A stretch of 64,000 nt of DNA from Carex sylvatica (Eukaryota > Streptophyta > Magnoliopsida > Poales > Cyperaceae). The stretch covers positions 62,001 to 126,000 of the forward strand of contig CAXKVR010000051.1 in the NCBI GenBank assembly GCA_964058845.1, given 5' to 3'. The position numbers and the translations under genes are program-made. Below, piece after piece: positions 1 through 11,307 of the stretch. Positions within the stretch are counted from its first letter, which is position 1. Each line of letters begins with the position of its first letter. The notes under the pieces were generated by a model. That model was not told where the DNA came from and did not search any database. It worked only from the letters and a program-made list of their open reading frames with translations.

Positions 1-1857
1 CCTTCATGCTATGCTTGCTTGGTGGTTTCCTTGCCGATTCCTTCCTCGGAAGATTTCGCACCATTGCCATATTCGCTGTGATTCAGGCATTGGTATATAC
101 TGTACTCATTTCCTCATTGAAACATTAACAATTAATCATCAATAAGAGGGTTCAAGTAAACTGTACACATACTAAACACGATGTTATGATAACAGGGAAC
201 AGGGTTGCTCTCTGTTTCAACAAAGCTGCCGCAGTTCCGCCCACTGCCATGCAATGCGGCCTCACAGAGTTGCCAAGAAGCAAGTGGCACACAGGTGGGA
301 GTACTTTATCTCTGCTTGTATCTGATAGCACTGGGAACAGGGGGACTCAAATCGAGTGTGTCGGGCTTTGGTACGGACCAATTTGATGATAAGGATGAAA
401 GGGAGAGAACGCAAATGACCTTCTTCTTCAATAGATTCTTTTTCCTCATAAGCATGGGTACTCTTCTTGCTGTTACTGTGCTGGTGTACCTACAAGACGA
501 AGTTGGACGAAGCTGGGCCTACGGTATCTGCTGCCTGTCCATGGTCATAGCCATTGTCATTTTCCTCTCTGGAACAAAGAGATACCGCTACAAGAAAAGT
601 TCCGGGAGCCCAATTGTTCATATCCTCCAAGTGATTGTTGCCTCCTTCAGGAAAAGAAACCTTAAATATGACAACCTTTCCATCTTATATGAAGATCATC
701 ACGAAGCCACCAGAATTCCCCCCACACAACAATACCTGTAAGTAGAAATGTAGTATTAATTAGTCTCCATGGACTTGACAGTTAATCGATGCTCTTGATG
801 TATATCATTCATTTTTGGATAAAAAAATTTCGTAACTTTTTTTTGATGATTAAATTTATATATGTAGTTTTCTAGACAAGGCAGCAATCAGGGTGGAAGG
901 TGATGAGATAATAATAGATGGAAAAGTGGTGCCAAACCCATGGAGGTTGTGCTCAGTGAGTCGGGTAGAGGAGGTGAAAATGATGATATGGCTTCTTCCG
1001 GTGTGGGCCACCACAATTCTGTTCTGGACAATCTATGCACAGATGATCACCTTCTCAGTGGAGCAAGCTAGCACCATGGAGAGAACAATAGGAACATTTC
1101 AGATTCCTGCAGGATCCTTAACAGTTTTCTTCGTAGGTGCAATTCTAATCACCTTGGCAGTGTACGACCGTGTCATCATGCCCCTTTTCAGAAGGTGGAA
1201 AGGCACCGAAGGTATTTCTAAAAATAATATGCAGGACAATGCTGATTAATTTATGGCACCTGATTCCTTCAATAAACTCTCATATGATTACTGATCGATG
1301 CAAATTTGTTTTTTTTTGTTTTATCAGGCTTTACCAACCTGCAAAAAATTGGAATTGGTCTGGCCATGTCAATAGTAGGAATGATAGCAGCAGCGCTAAC
1401 AGAGAGGAAGAGGCTATCCGTGGCGAGAAATTCAGGATCGGTAACGACACTTCCGATGAGTGTTTTCACACTAATTCCACAATTTTTCTTGGTTGGTTCG
1501 GGGGAGGCATTCATATACACCGGCCAACTAGACTTCTTCATAACAAGGTCGCCGAAGGGAATGAAAACATTGAGCACAGGTCTCTGCCTGACCACTCTTT
1601 CACTCGGTTTCTTTCTGAGCAGTTTCTTGGTGTCTGTAATCAAGAGCGTCACTGGGCACAACGGTGAGAAATCATGGCTAGCTGATAACATCAATGAAGG
1701 AAGGCTCGATTACTTCTATGGCCTTCTTGCTCTCCTTAGTACTATTAATCTCATCGTCTATCTTGTGTGTGCCATATTCACCATAAAACCGCAGTTCCAA
1801 TCTCGTGCTCTGACAATGAATAATGGTGAAAAGAATTCCCTGGATGACAAATGCTAA
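1..1857 (+). CDS. NPF: NRT1/PTR family (NPF) transporter, 3' four exons
   Basis: Proton-coupled nitrate/peptide-type transporter of the major facilitator superfamily, expected in a cell membrane. The 5' end lies outside the window. Exons read 3-92, 196-737, 868-1211 and 1328-1857 with GT-AG introns; the joined frame gives 501 residues of a family that is usually about 550-600. Visible family features are LADSFLGRFRT in the first exon, the FGTDQFDD loop, FLDKAAI at the start of the third exon, NPWRLCSV.RVEEVK before the later transmembrane half, and SPKGMKT near the end. Hydrophobic segments match transmembrane helices 3-12. The end of the protein (FLVGSGEAFIYTGQLDFF, LADNINEGRLDYFY) most resembles the NPF6.2/NRT1.4 branch as I remember it, so nitrate is the likely substrate; the subfamily is an inference. 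No frameshift or stop is seen, so the gene looks functional. Confidence 0.9.
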
Positions 1858-3254
1858 CCGGCCCGACGGCCCGTTATCTGTTTCAAGACTTCATTACACT
1901 GTTGTATTATGCATTTTCTAACTCACTTTACTTTGTTTCTCGAGTTTTCTCCCATGCTTGTTGGGTTAATTATGGTTGTGTCTTTTTTATTTTATTTTCC
2001 TCGTGTTGTGTTTATAATTGTCTAAAAATATTCTTGTGCGCTATTGTAAAATGGGCTGCATGCAATGATAAAAACATCTAAAATATGTCCTTTGATCTTT
2101 TGCATAAGTTCCAAGCACAGTAAGAGTTTTTTTAGCAATAGATGAGATCATTTTTAGTAGCATGCACTTTCATATAGAGAGCTTCTTAGCCAATTCTATT
2201 AGAGGTGGTTCTGGAATATAGTACAAATCTAATTAGTAACTGTAATAAGAGCCTAATTTATTAGTTACTGCAAGCTTTGTGCTTTCTGAGCTTAGAGATG
2301 TTTTTGGCTACAGTATCAATTTGCAATTAAAAAGAGAGCAGGTGTGATGATCTCATGGGATCAATCACCAAAACTGATCCCAAAATTATTTCTGTTTTCT
2401 TAAATATCTGAATTTCATTTTGTATTTTTGAGGATTCAAGCCAAGAGAATATAATGAAGAAAGATAAGTTTTCTATTTCAGAAAATTACTCTAAAAACAA
2501 TTTATTCTAAATTCGATCATGAAGCTATCATGAATTGAAATACAACAGCAGGCAAGTGGATCAATTAATACAGCAGTGCGAGAGCTAACATCTACCTTTG
2601 GGTTAACCGCTAACATCTACCTTTGAGGCTCAAACTCTCTGACTTTTGAGTAATCACAGTCCTATAATTTTTTCTCCTAACCAACAGTGTTACCATCCCA
2701 TCTCTTAATTAAACTTATATTTATAATGGATGTTTTGTTCTTCTCAAGTTCCAAATTAGTATAATTGCATCCGAATCTGCTGTTCTTCTCCTAGAAAAGC
2801 ATGAACCAGCTTTTTTTCATCCCAGCCGCCGTTCAATATAACGTACTTAACCTTAAAATCTGCTATAAATGTAACAAAGAATTTGCATGAATAGGGAAAA
2901 ACAGAGTTAAGAAATTGGCATAAATTGAAGGATATCTGTGGTTCATCCATCAAAATAATTCCCCCTGCGCCTTAATCTCGGCATTTTCTCCGAATAACCT
3001 TTTCCTCTGATTTACGAATCTTTCTGTGGCAGTTATTCTGTGTTTTACCATGCCGCAGTTAGTTTACCTTGTATGATTGGATCCGACGTATTTAGTTCAT
3101 GTTTGATTCAGACATCATGTCGCACTGTATCGTAGAAAAAAAAAAAAACATTTTGGGCCCGTTTTGACTGTTGTGACTAGTGGCCAATTGCTTCGCGACG
3201 CATCAATGAATATCGAATTCACATCCCCACAGGTTACCTAGCTGATTACAATTC

Positions 3255-3371
3255 AAACGGACGGTCCAGGACCGTTCTTTTAACTATGCACGAATCTTAA
3301 AGCACAAATAATACTAGCACTGCGTCATCCCGAATAGGTACCGGCTGAGAGTGTATCTGGGCCGTCCGTTT
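3255..3371. repeat. small inverted-repeat element
   Basis: AAACGGACGG at 3255-3264 is answered by CCGTCCGTTT at 3362-3371. Inside the left arm is a perfect 15-bp palindrome, ACGGTCCAGGACCGT (3261-3275). No clear target-site duplication was found, so the class is unknown. Confidence 0.4.
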
Positions 3372-3475
3372 CTATTTTTTGTAGCATTTTCTGTCAAAGC
3401 GCACTATCTCTTTAGGACTATCTTAAATATTCAATTTTCTCATCAATTAGAATTAATTATTTTGTGAGTTTGACT

Positions 3476-3830
3476 AAGGTGCTATGGATAGAAATAGAAT
3501 AGGACGTTCCGTTCTATTATCTTGAAAACTTATTGAATTGACTTTAATAATGAATCCAATTTGGCAAAATTGATCTACTTCGTCGTTGATACGTTTACAT
3601 GTAAAATTTATAATTTTTGAATTCATTTAGTATAAAGTCAAACAGTAAAAAATTCTAAATTTATAGATATGTATAAACTCACTGTTTTAGATGATCTACA
3701 ATCATCTAAAAACAGTAATTTTGTACCGATTTAAAAATATAGTAAATAAATTCCAAAAAAAATATATAAAATTTGGTATCCAAGCACATTTTAATATAAA
3801 GATCATGTGAAGTATGATTAAAACACAAAA
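3476..3830. repeat. chimeric MITE remnant
   Basis: The left half (about 3580-3650, with GTTTACATGTAAAATTTATA and a TTTAGTATAAAGTCAA tract) matches the MITE type seen at 54623, 58139 and 61362. The right half (about 3725-3810, AAATTTGGTATCCAAGCACATTTTAATAT) matches the other MITE type, seen for example at 34095 and 36028. The two halves therefore derive from different families. Confidence 0.4.
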
Positions 3831-3865
3831 CCAATGATGCATTTTAACCCTTCTACTACTAATAC

Positions 3866-4637
3866 CAGTGTTCTAAATAGCTAGCTATGGCGGCACTATA
3901 GCTTTTTCGGATTATAAATGCTAAGTTATAAGATAAAAGTGCGCTAACTCAGCAATAACAGCTATAGCTGTAATAGCTGACTGCTATTACCGCTATGTGC
4001 GACGCGCTATTGCTACCGCTATGCTACATGGGCTTTATTTTTGCAATTTATATGACCTTCTATACTTCTATTCTTATTTCTAATGCTACATGGTCTTCTA
4101 CGATAAGTATGCTAAATCAAACTATGTGCTTCTGTTTTTATTTGTGATTTATTCTCTCATTCTATATCGAGAAATATTCAAATATTAATTCTTCATTTTG
4201 ATTGCTCTTCGTACAGTATTCATTTATAAAATTATTATTGCTCGTTTCAATTGAAAGCTGATTTTGATTATTATTATAATATGTAAAATATTTAAATATG
4301 TATACTGACTTCATTTACCTTATAAAATTAATTACTCTTTGTCTATTATAATATATAATACTATGAAGTATGAACTATTAAATCATATTACTTTTTAGAT
4401 TTTTTTCCTTCTTATTTGCATAATTGATAAAAAGTATAGACTTATATTAGTTGTCATTTAGTTGTTACCTCAATTCTCCAATATTTATTATGTTGATAAT
4501 TAGTAGAAATATAGAATATAAAATTTGAAAAGAAAAAAAACGTTATATATGATAGCTTCCATTATAGCTACGCTATTCGCAATAGCTTTTCTTTTTGTCT
4601 CCCTGCTATACCGCTATAATATCTATTTAGAACCTTG
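3866..4637. mobile_element. non-autonomous hAT-type element
   Basis: The ends are inverted: CAGTGTTCTAAATAG on the left, and the complement of the right end reads CAAGGTTCTAAATAG. The 8-bp direct repeat ACTAATAC flanks it exactly (3858-3865 and 4638-4645), which is the duplication length made by hAT transposases. Both subterminal regions are packed with GCTATAGC-like palindromes, the usual place for transposase binding sites. No coding capacity is visible, so movement would need a transposase from elsewhere. Confidence 0.85.
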
Positions 4638-4733
4638 ACTAATACTAAGACTAATACTAATACTATTACTAATACTAATACTAACAATAAAAACAACAAT
4701 AATAATAACAATAACAACAACCAGAGACTCAAA
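4638..4733 (+). repeat. ACTAAT / AAC-AAT simple repeat tract
   Basis: Degenerate runs of ACTAAT followed by AACAAT-type units, beginning at the right target duplication of the hAT element. Confidence 0.6.
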
Positions 4734-5339
4734 TCACACTACAAATTGGATAACAATGTATAATCATGAAATTACAAACTACATAATTATTTTATGTGTA
4801 CTTTCATCATCTTTCTTTTGAAATAAAGATTGAGCTTTTGTAATTATAGAAATTACTATATTCTGAAATCTTAATTTAGATTTTAAAACTTTTCTTTCCA
4901 GTACTGACTTGCCGAATTTTAATATTAATTATTTTTTTAAAATATGAGTTAGGAGTCGAGCTACCTAATACATTTCAAAAAAAATTTCACTTTATGAGTT
5001 TCGAACTTATGATCTCCTATATAAAAAATTATGTGTCTTTGCCACTAAATTAAAGACAAGTTCTTTCAATATCAAATTTTGTTCTCTTATATTCAACTTT
5101 TTAATCACTTCTATTAATTTGAAAAGGCATCGCCAAGTTTTCTCCAGCTGTGGCCTGAATGTTTGTTGGATCACCCTCAACAGTCAACAGAATAGCACCT
5201 GAATTATTTTTAATTTAAAAAATTATCTCAACTATGGTCTGATTTCGATATGACCCAAAGTGAGCTAGAAATGATATCCAGCATCGCTTATGGGTTTTAT
5301 ATAGCTAGTTTTGGATATACTGATAAATACAAATTAGAA
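4734..5339. other. AT-rich intergenic DNA
   Basis: No gene is seen. A weak tRNA-like block on the minus strand (about 4995-5055, GTTCGAAAC in B-box position) could be a decayed SINE head, but it is too degenerate to call. Confidence 0.4.
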
Positions 5340-5596
5340 ATAAATTTGACAGGTGATTGATGAATGATGCCAATAGAGAAAGGTCAATCAGTAGAGAAAT
5401 GATACATCAGCATATATGATGCACAAATGGGCAGACTTATCTTCTAGGAAAAGAAGTGATATGATCAATCAACAGAAATGGAATATTTGTTGCCTTTGTT
5501 TCGATCAATCAATTATCAATGATGCGATCGATCAAGGATATATCATGGTATGTATGATAAAGAAGGTGATGGTCCATAAAGCACCATGGCAAAGGT
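5340..5596 (+). repeat. diverged duplicated segment, copy 1 (left of LINE)
   Basis: This tract resembles 37060-37320. Shared landmarks in the same order are ATGATACATCAGCAT..GATGCA, GGAATATT.GTTGCCTTT, AATCAATCA, and AAGGTGATGGTCCA. It continues across the LINE into 9767-9830 (AGGTGAT..., then AGCCACATG). The two copies are diverged but co-linear, which points to an old local duplication. Confidence 0.6.
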
Positions 5597-5794
5597 GGTT
5601 TTTTTTTTTTTTAAGGTTATCAGCAATTGCTGATAATATTTTGAATTGATAAGAAAATTTCAAAATTTACAAGTTCCTAAGAGTTTATGTACAGTAACTC
5701 CTTCTAAACTATTTCTAGCTATTCTTAACTACCACTTAGCTTATTTACATAACTCTATGCTAGCAGTATTTACATTCCATTATGCAAAGAGTTT

Positions 5795-6091
5795 TCAATT
5801 ATGGATATCTGTCATTATCTCATTAATTAGATTGGCCACTGATTTTGTAGTTCCCGAAAAGGTTGGTCTATTTCTTTCCTTCCACAAGGCCCATGCGGCT
5901 GCCACCCACATTGTATCCCACTTTCTCCTTTTGGTCTGATCTGGGATCCCCTTTCTAATTAACCAAGCATCACAGATGTTTTCTGACTGTGGCACCTGCA
6001 TGTTCATTTGCGTAGAAATGGCCTGCCATACATCTTTTGCATAAGCGCACCCCCATAGGATGTGGTCCCTGGTTTCCAACTCCGTACTTTT
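5795..6091 (-). pseudogene. LINE C-terminal zf-RVT module, distal part
   Basis: The minus-strand frame reads STELETRDHILWGCAYAKDVWQ and then WDTMWVAAAWALWKERN, the hallmark of the zinc-binding region and tail of plant LINE reverse transcriptase proteins. The upstream half of the same module (DCPIDTGCPFC) lies at about 8352-8480 beyond the inserted CACTA element. The two halves stay in frame when that element and one 3-bp duplication are removed. Confidence 0.8.
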
Positions 6092-8351
6092 CACTACTAC
6101 AAAAATGGTCATTGTACACTGCACATTGTACACGAATTTGCCAATTTTATATAAAAATCGTGTAGAAATTATAATTTTTTGGAAGCCTGAAATATCTGTG
6201 GGATCTTTACACGGATATTTATTAAAGAATCAGTGTAGAAAGCTGTGAGAGAGCTACACGGATGTTTATTAGGAAATGTACACGGCTTATTGTTTAAATA
6301 ACAGTATAGAAAGCCTTGAGAGAGCTACACGAATATTTAATTAAAGAACCGTGAAGAAAGGTAGAAATTGTACACAGATGTTTGTTTAAATAACAGTGTA
6401 GAAAGCTTGTGAGAACTATACAGACGTTTAATAAAGAGCCGTGTCGAAATGTAAAAATTATACACAGTTTTTTATTTAATTAACAGTGTAGAAAGCCTTG
6501 AGAGAGCTACACGGACGTTTATAAAGAGCCGTGTAGAAATGTTATTTTAGGGTTTTGGTTATATAAAAGGCATTCTCCTCCAGCGCTGTTTTGATCAATT
6601 TATACTCTTTCTCTCTGTATTAAATGTTGGTCTGATTTCTGCTCACAAGGAGGCCAGATCTGAGATCTTTGAAGTTAATTTCTATTTCTCCTCTCTATCT
6701 TGCTAAAGTTAGTCATGTATATATATATTTCTCTTTTCTTCCTCTAATTTTTTGTTACTTATTATTGCTTATTTAGATCAATTATTAATTAATACATGCA
6801 TGCTTAATTTGTTAAGATAATGTAAATAATTAGTGTATTGTGGACCATTTTTTGAAAGTGAGAAGTAAAGAAAACGCATAAGGTCTCCATCATCAGATCT
6901 CAAGAAAACCGTTGAAGATCAGTACGAACGCTTTCACCTAAAGATGTATGCACTTCAGAACTATAAGATTTAAATTACTTTGCTATTTTATTTTAGATTT
7001 ACGGATTATGAATTGCTTGTGTTTTTAATTGCAAAATACATCATGAATTATTAAGACTATAATTTGGTATCAGAGCCATCGTAAATTCATATAAGATCCA
7101 ATATTTTTTTTTTACGAAATTAATTTTCAATGGTTTGTATAAAAGCTATACTAATTCAACTAATTTTATATATAAATATTTTATTATAATTTTGGATGAA
7201 AATTTTAAAGGAGAATTTTTATTCCCTATTATGTATGCACATATATGTTGATCAATGGATTCTTATTTGAGATGCAATATGTTGGAGATCTTTAACCAAG
7301 AGGCATCATGTCATGGATCACATGGGAGCTCCTTTTTTGATATGTTGGATCTAATACGCCTTAGTTTGTATGAAATTCTGGTCCAAACTAGATCATAACC
7401 AAGAGTTTTGGCAACATGAGCCCAAAATTGAAAGGTTGGCGAAAATTGGGCCAAAGCTTTATTACATGGTTACTAAGTGGTAAGGACATATCTTTTATAC
7501 ACACATTGTATTGGATCTTAAGGAGTATATGTTATATGGATCACATGGTATTGCATATGTACAAAAGGCAATATCTATATATGTTGCATGAATTGTAATA
7601 TGTTAATATTTTTTATGGTTTTCATATTGTGCTTACTTATACTTTTCATTTTATTAATAGCAATTGATATTTGCGAGTGTCTTACATCTACATTTTATTG
7701 TTACTAACTAATATCAAATTATAATTGTAGTATGGACCAAAACAAAAGTGTTACACCAAAGAGCAGATCGACGATGTCAGATGTACGTGGGCAAGGTGGT
7801 TTCAATTTAAATTCTGTAATGCTAAATATGGATTTGTATAATTTTGTATAATGTAGTGTACATGAATTATTTATACTATTGTATAGTTTTATAATTCTGA
7901 GTTTAAAGGCCTCTGTTTAATGTTTCTCTGTTTTGGAATTTTGATTTTAAATGGCTAGCAAAACTGGAGACTAGCCACACACAAAAAAAAAAATTTGAAA
8001 AAAATAATAAGACAATTCTACACGGACATTTAACTAAAGTTAATGTAGAAAGGTATTTAAACATTAAAAAAAAGAAAAAAAAAAGAAAAGAGAGAGCTAC
8101 ACGAACATTTAGCTAAATATCCTTGTAGAAAGAGTAATCGTACACAGACATTTAGCTAAATGTCCGTGTAGAAAGAGTAATCGTACACGGTTGTTTATGT
8201 AATAATCTGTGTAGCTCTCTTATAATCGCACATGGATAAATATCCGTGTGTATTTATTCAAGGATTTCTACACCCTCACACTCTACACAGCAGGAAATTC
8301 GTGTAGCTCCTCCAATTATGTCCGTGTGCAATCTCTTATTCTGTAGTAGTG
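6092..8351. mobile_element. non-autonomous CACTA element
   Basis: The ends are CACTACTACAAAAATGG on the left and, as complement of the right end, CACTACTACAGAATAAG. The 3-bp flanks are TTT and GTT, one mismatch. Both subterminal regions (about 6110-6530 and 8020-8345) repeat the words TACACGG and GTGTAGAAA in both orientations, as expected for transposase-binding sites. No transposase frame is present. Internal features are a TATA-like box near 6559, an open stretch at about 6877-6968 that I cannot assign, and a possible spliced exon at about 7734-7800. Confidence 0.8.
6559..6567 (+). promoter_or_regulatory. TATA-like box inside the CACTA element
   Basis: TTATATAAAAGGC lies directly inside the left subterminal repeat array and is followed by a CT-rich leader (about 6600-6700) like that of a plant transcript. 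Confidence 0.45.
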
Positions 8352-9738
8352 GTTACAAAATGGGCATCCTGTATCTATCGGGCAATCTCTCATGTGAAGG
8401 ATCTCCTGAGTGAGTAGCTTGTTATCTATTAGCAGCCATATGAAAATCTTTACCTTCATTGGTATCTTTCATTTCCATAGTGGTCGGTGAAATTCACTTA
8501 GTACACCTGTAATATGTATCATTTTGTAAGCAGATGAGCATGAAAATCGACCATTTGTGTTCCATCTTCATATTAGTACACCATCTACCCGTTTGACAGA
8601 GCAAGTGTAAATTGGTAGGACTGTTGCTATGTCCTTGAGAAAGAAGCTGTTTAGCGGGTTGGCTTGCTAGGCATTTGGTGCTGTCACTCGATATAATAGT
8701 CTCATTGTTTCCGCCCATTGGCCAGTCGGCTGTTGTTGTAACAGCTATATCCATTTTACCAACAATGCATCATTCTGCTGCTCTAAGTCCAAGATACCCA
8801 AACCACCATTTATTTGGAACGTTTATTTGGAACGCATATTTTTGTTCCAGTTCACCAGGCAATTTATGCCCTTGCATTCTTGAGTACCCTTCCAGAGAAA
8901 GGATCTCCTCATGCGGTCAATTTGTCTTATGACACCTTTCGGTAGTTTTAACGCTTGCATAAAATGCAAGGGTAAAGCAAAAAGAACTTATTTCACTAAA
9001 GTGACCCTACCTTCATAAGACATAAAATTTGCTTGCCATCCTTCAATTCTCCCCTGAACCGCCATTATCATGTTTTGATAGTGTATCTTACGAAGCTTCC
9101 TAATCGTGAGCAGCAAACCTAGGTATTTGAGTGACAGTTGTGCTTCAGGTGCCGTCAATATAGAAGATATGATTTGCACCATCCTTGACTTCACTGCTAT
9201 TGGAATGAAAGCACTCTTTAATTTGTTTTATTGATCTTGAGACCTGAAAGGCTTTCATACAGTTTAAGAATATGCGCTATTACCTTCAAGGTCGTTAGGT
9301 AGGCCTCTGAAATTATTACCGTGTCATCTGCAAACTGTATCGCCTTAGTTGGAAGAAATACCCTGGGTCCCATTTCAGGAGCCGCATTGGTTAAGAACCT
9401 GTTTAGCGAATCCGCCACTAGAATGAAGAGCATTGGCGATAAGGGGTCACCTTGTCTCAAACCCCTCCTAAACCCTAAACCCTAAATCTCCTTTGATTGT
9501 TTCCCAGAATGCCTTGAAGAATTCAATTGGCATGTCATCTGGTCCACTCGCCTTGCCTCTTGGCATCTCCTTGATGGCCATGTGTATTTCCTGCTCCATT
9601 ATCTCTATGTCCATGGATTGGAGTAGGTTTGGGAAAGCCGGACCCACTTTGCCTGTTAGGTTGAATGGTACGTCATGCGAGATTTGGTAGCCTAATAACG
9701 CTTCAAAGTGATGATAAATATGACCATTTATTTCATTG
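8352..9738 (-). pseudogene. LINE reverse transcriptase, frameshifted and internally deleted
   Basis: In minus-strand order the pieces are: 9738-9489 with EMPRGKASGPDDMPIEFF; 9466-9218 with GLRQGDPLSPMLFILVADSL and QFADDTVII, where the F/YADD box is the polymerase active site; 9194-8988 with LSLKYLGLLL and EGRVTLVK; and 8480-8352 with KIFIWLLIDNKLLTQEI followed by DCPIDTGCPFC. About 130 residues normally found between the first two pieces are missing, and the joint is a telomere-like repeat. Several frame changes show it is dead. Confidence 0.8.
9467..9487 (-). repeat. telomere-like repeat at a LINE deletion joint
   Basis: Nearly three units of CCCTAAA, the plant telomere sequence (TTTAGGG on the minus strand), lie exactly where the LINE reverse transcriptase frame lacks about 130 codons. 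The flanking LINE sequence resumes immediately on each side. Confidence 0.7.
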
Positions 9739-9753
9739 TCCGCTATCAGCTAG

Positions 9754-9924
9754 CCATGGCAAAGGTTGTTAGGTGATCATGTGTGGCTATGTATTGTTAC
9801 TTCTATTTAGCCACATGCTATGATGGATGTATTTATTTACCTTCAACTGGTTGGTTATGTTTACTTCGATTTATTTTGTATATTTGTTTAGGTTTTGCTC
9901 TTTTATTGTAATCGAGAAAAGCAT
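9754..9924. other. continuation of duplicated segment, copy 1
   Basis: It begins with the right LINE target duplication and continues the segment that is uninterrupted at 37300-37400. It ends at the left CACTA boundary; CAT at 9922-9924 is the 3-bp target duplication. Confidence 0.55.
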
Positions 9925-9948
9925 CACTAGTAGAAAAACATGAATCAG

Positions 9949-10071
9949 GATCGGCCTATCTGGATCGGTTATATGAAACAACCGATACTAATATCTATCT
10001 GGATCGGTTCTTTGAACAAAACTGATCTTAATGGTATATAGGATCGGTTTTTATAAACAACCGATCCTAAT
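9949..10071. repeat. CACTA left subterminal repeats
   Basis: Alternating direct and inverted copies of CTGGATCGGTT and AACCGATCC-like words, each pair able to form a short hairpin. Known CACTA systems bind their accessory transposase protein to such arrays; that role here is inferred. Confidence 0.8.
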
Positions 10072-11307
10072 AATGCATATGAAAAGTTAATTCAGTCCCA
10101 TTATTGTCAGAATCTCGTTTCTCTTCCTCTATCGCCTCTCTTAATTAGCGCAGCAGCTATTTCGCCCTAAATTACTTCAGCTATCTCACCTCTCTTTTCT
10201 GAGGTACATTTGATCATCTCTTTTCTCAAGTTTGTTATTACTAGTAGAGCACCATTTTTTGGCTTTATAATTAATTCGGTTCAAACCCTAAACCCTAAAT
10301 CCTATATATATATGAGAAGTGAGTTATGATCCGGCCCGCTCAAAATCTAAACCTTATAGCCTTGATTCAGCTCTTTTGTTAGTTCCACAAGCTTTTAATT
10401 ATAAGTTTGAATACCTAGCATCTTTTCATTTCAAGTTTTTTTTTATATGTGGAGACTAATTGGATGCACATGCATATATATATATAAGCATATATGCTAT
10501 ATATGAGGTAATATATGAGCTACATATGAGTTATTCTTTATATGTAGAGATTTTCTTTATAAGTTTGAATATCTCTTCTTATTTCAAGATTAATTTTTGC
10601 ATGCACACGCTTTTGAGTTTGCTATATATATACTATATGAGCATTTTTGTTATTTCAAGTTGTAGGATATATAACATGCATGTTATGTACATCTCTTAAT
10701 TAGGTTCCGATCGATGGTTTAATTTTGTAGATTGGCTATTATTGAGATATTTGGTGCAGCGATATATTTTCATCTCACTCGATCCGTCATCCAAAGAAGT
10801 TGTAAGTACAACCTAGAAGTTTCATGTTTAATTATTTTTGTGCATTAATTAATGTGTTTTTTTTTGTAAGAGATGTATTTATTTTTTCTAGCTAGTATGT
10901 AGCTAGAGTACTGTCTTATGAGCCACAACCGCATTATTAATGCCTTCAGGTCATGATACCCGTTCAAAATTAATCCATTAGGGATTAATTTTGAATAGTC
11001 CCCGTTTTGGGACTGCTCTCTGAATACTTTGTCTCATTTAGGATGTGGCCACATGTTAGTCGTGTTTTAGCATTTAAGAAAATTTCGACAGCATTTCCAC
11101 TTAGTTTCCCGAATCTCGAGGAACTAAGGGGAAATGCTGCCGAAATTTTCTTAAATGCTAAAACACGACTAACATGTGGCCACTACTGAGACAAAGTATT
11201 CAGAGAGTGGGATAGGATGGTAACCCGGCCCCATGTAAGCCATATTGTGAACAGAACTAAGCTCTCCAACCTTGTTCTTAATTAATTGTGTTTTATTATA
11301 ATTGCAG
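10072..11307 (+). other. CACTA transposase gene leader region
   Basis: A CT-rich stretch (about 10110-10200) ends in a good donor (TTTTCTGAG|GTACAT), and TTGCAG stands directly before the transposase ATG at 11308, so a noncoding first exon and a roughly 1.1-kb intron are likely. A plant telo-box-like AAACCCTAAACCCTAAA lies near 10284-10300. The long hairpin at 11012-11208 falls in this intron. Confidence 0.5.
11012..11208. repeat. near-perfect 197-nt hairpin in the CACTA leader
   Basis: The left arm 11012-11098 (ACTGCTCTCTGAATACTTTG... to ...ACAGCATTTCC) is complementary to the right arm 11130-11208 with only a few mismatches and a short bulge around the TTTAGGATG stretch. The remaining middle (11099-11129) also pairs through CTTAGTT and AACTAAG, leaving a very small loop. 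If transcribed, it would give about 85-90 bp of nearly continuous double-stranded RNA. Confidence 0.8.

Larger units (their letters stand above)
1858..3865. other. intergenic DNA downstream of the NPF gene
   Basis: No gene is supported. The first 200-250 bases are T-rich and probably hold the NPF 3' UTR. A small foldback (3255-3371) and a chimeric MITE-like tract (about 3476-3830) are listed separately. The remainder is AT-rich without recognisable structure. Confidence 0.6.
5597..9753 (-). mobile_element. 5'-truncated LINE (L1-type), interrupted
   Basis: The direct repeat CCATGGCAAAGGT flanks it at 5584-5596 and 9754-9766. The left end is a poly(T) run (from about 5599), meaning a poly(A) tail for a minus-strand element. 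Minus-strand translation gives plant LINE reverse transcriptase pieces in order from high to low coordinate, then the zinc-binding zf-RVT module. The endonuclease half is missing (5' truncation). Net of the 2260-bp CACTA insertion only about 1.9 kb of LINE remains. It is frameshifted and immobile. Confidence 0.85.

Noticed and set aside
1170..1694. Overlapping open frames on both strands within the NPF gene
   Set aside because: They are antisense or off-frame shadows of the NPF exons, whose own frame shows family motifs and splice sites.
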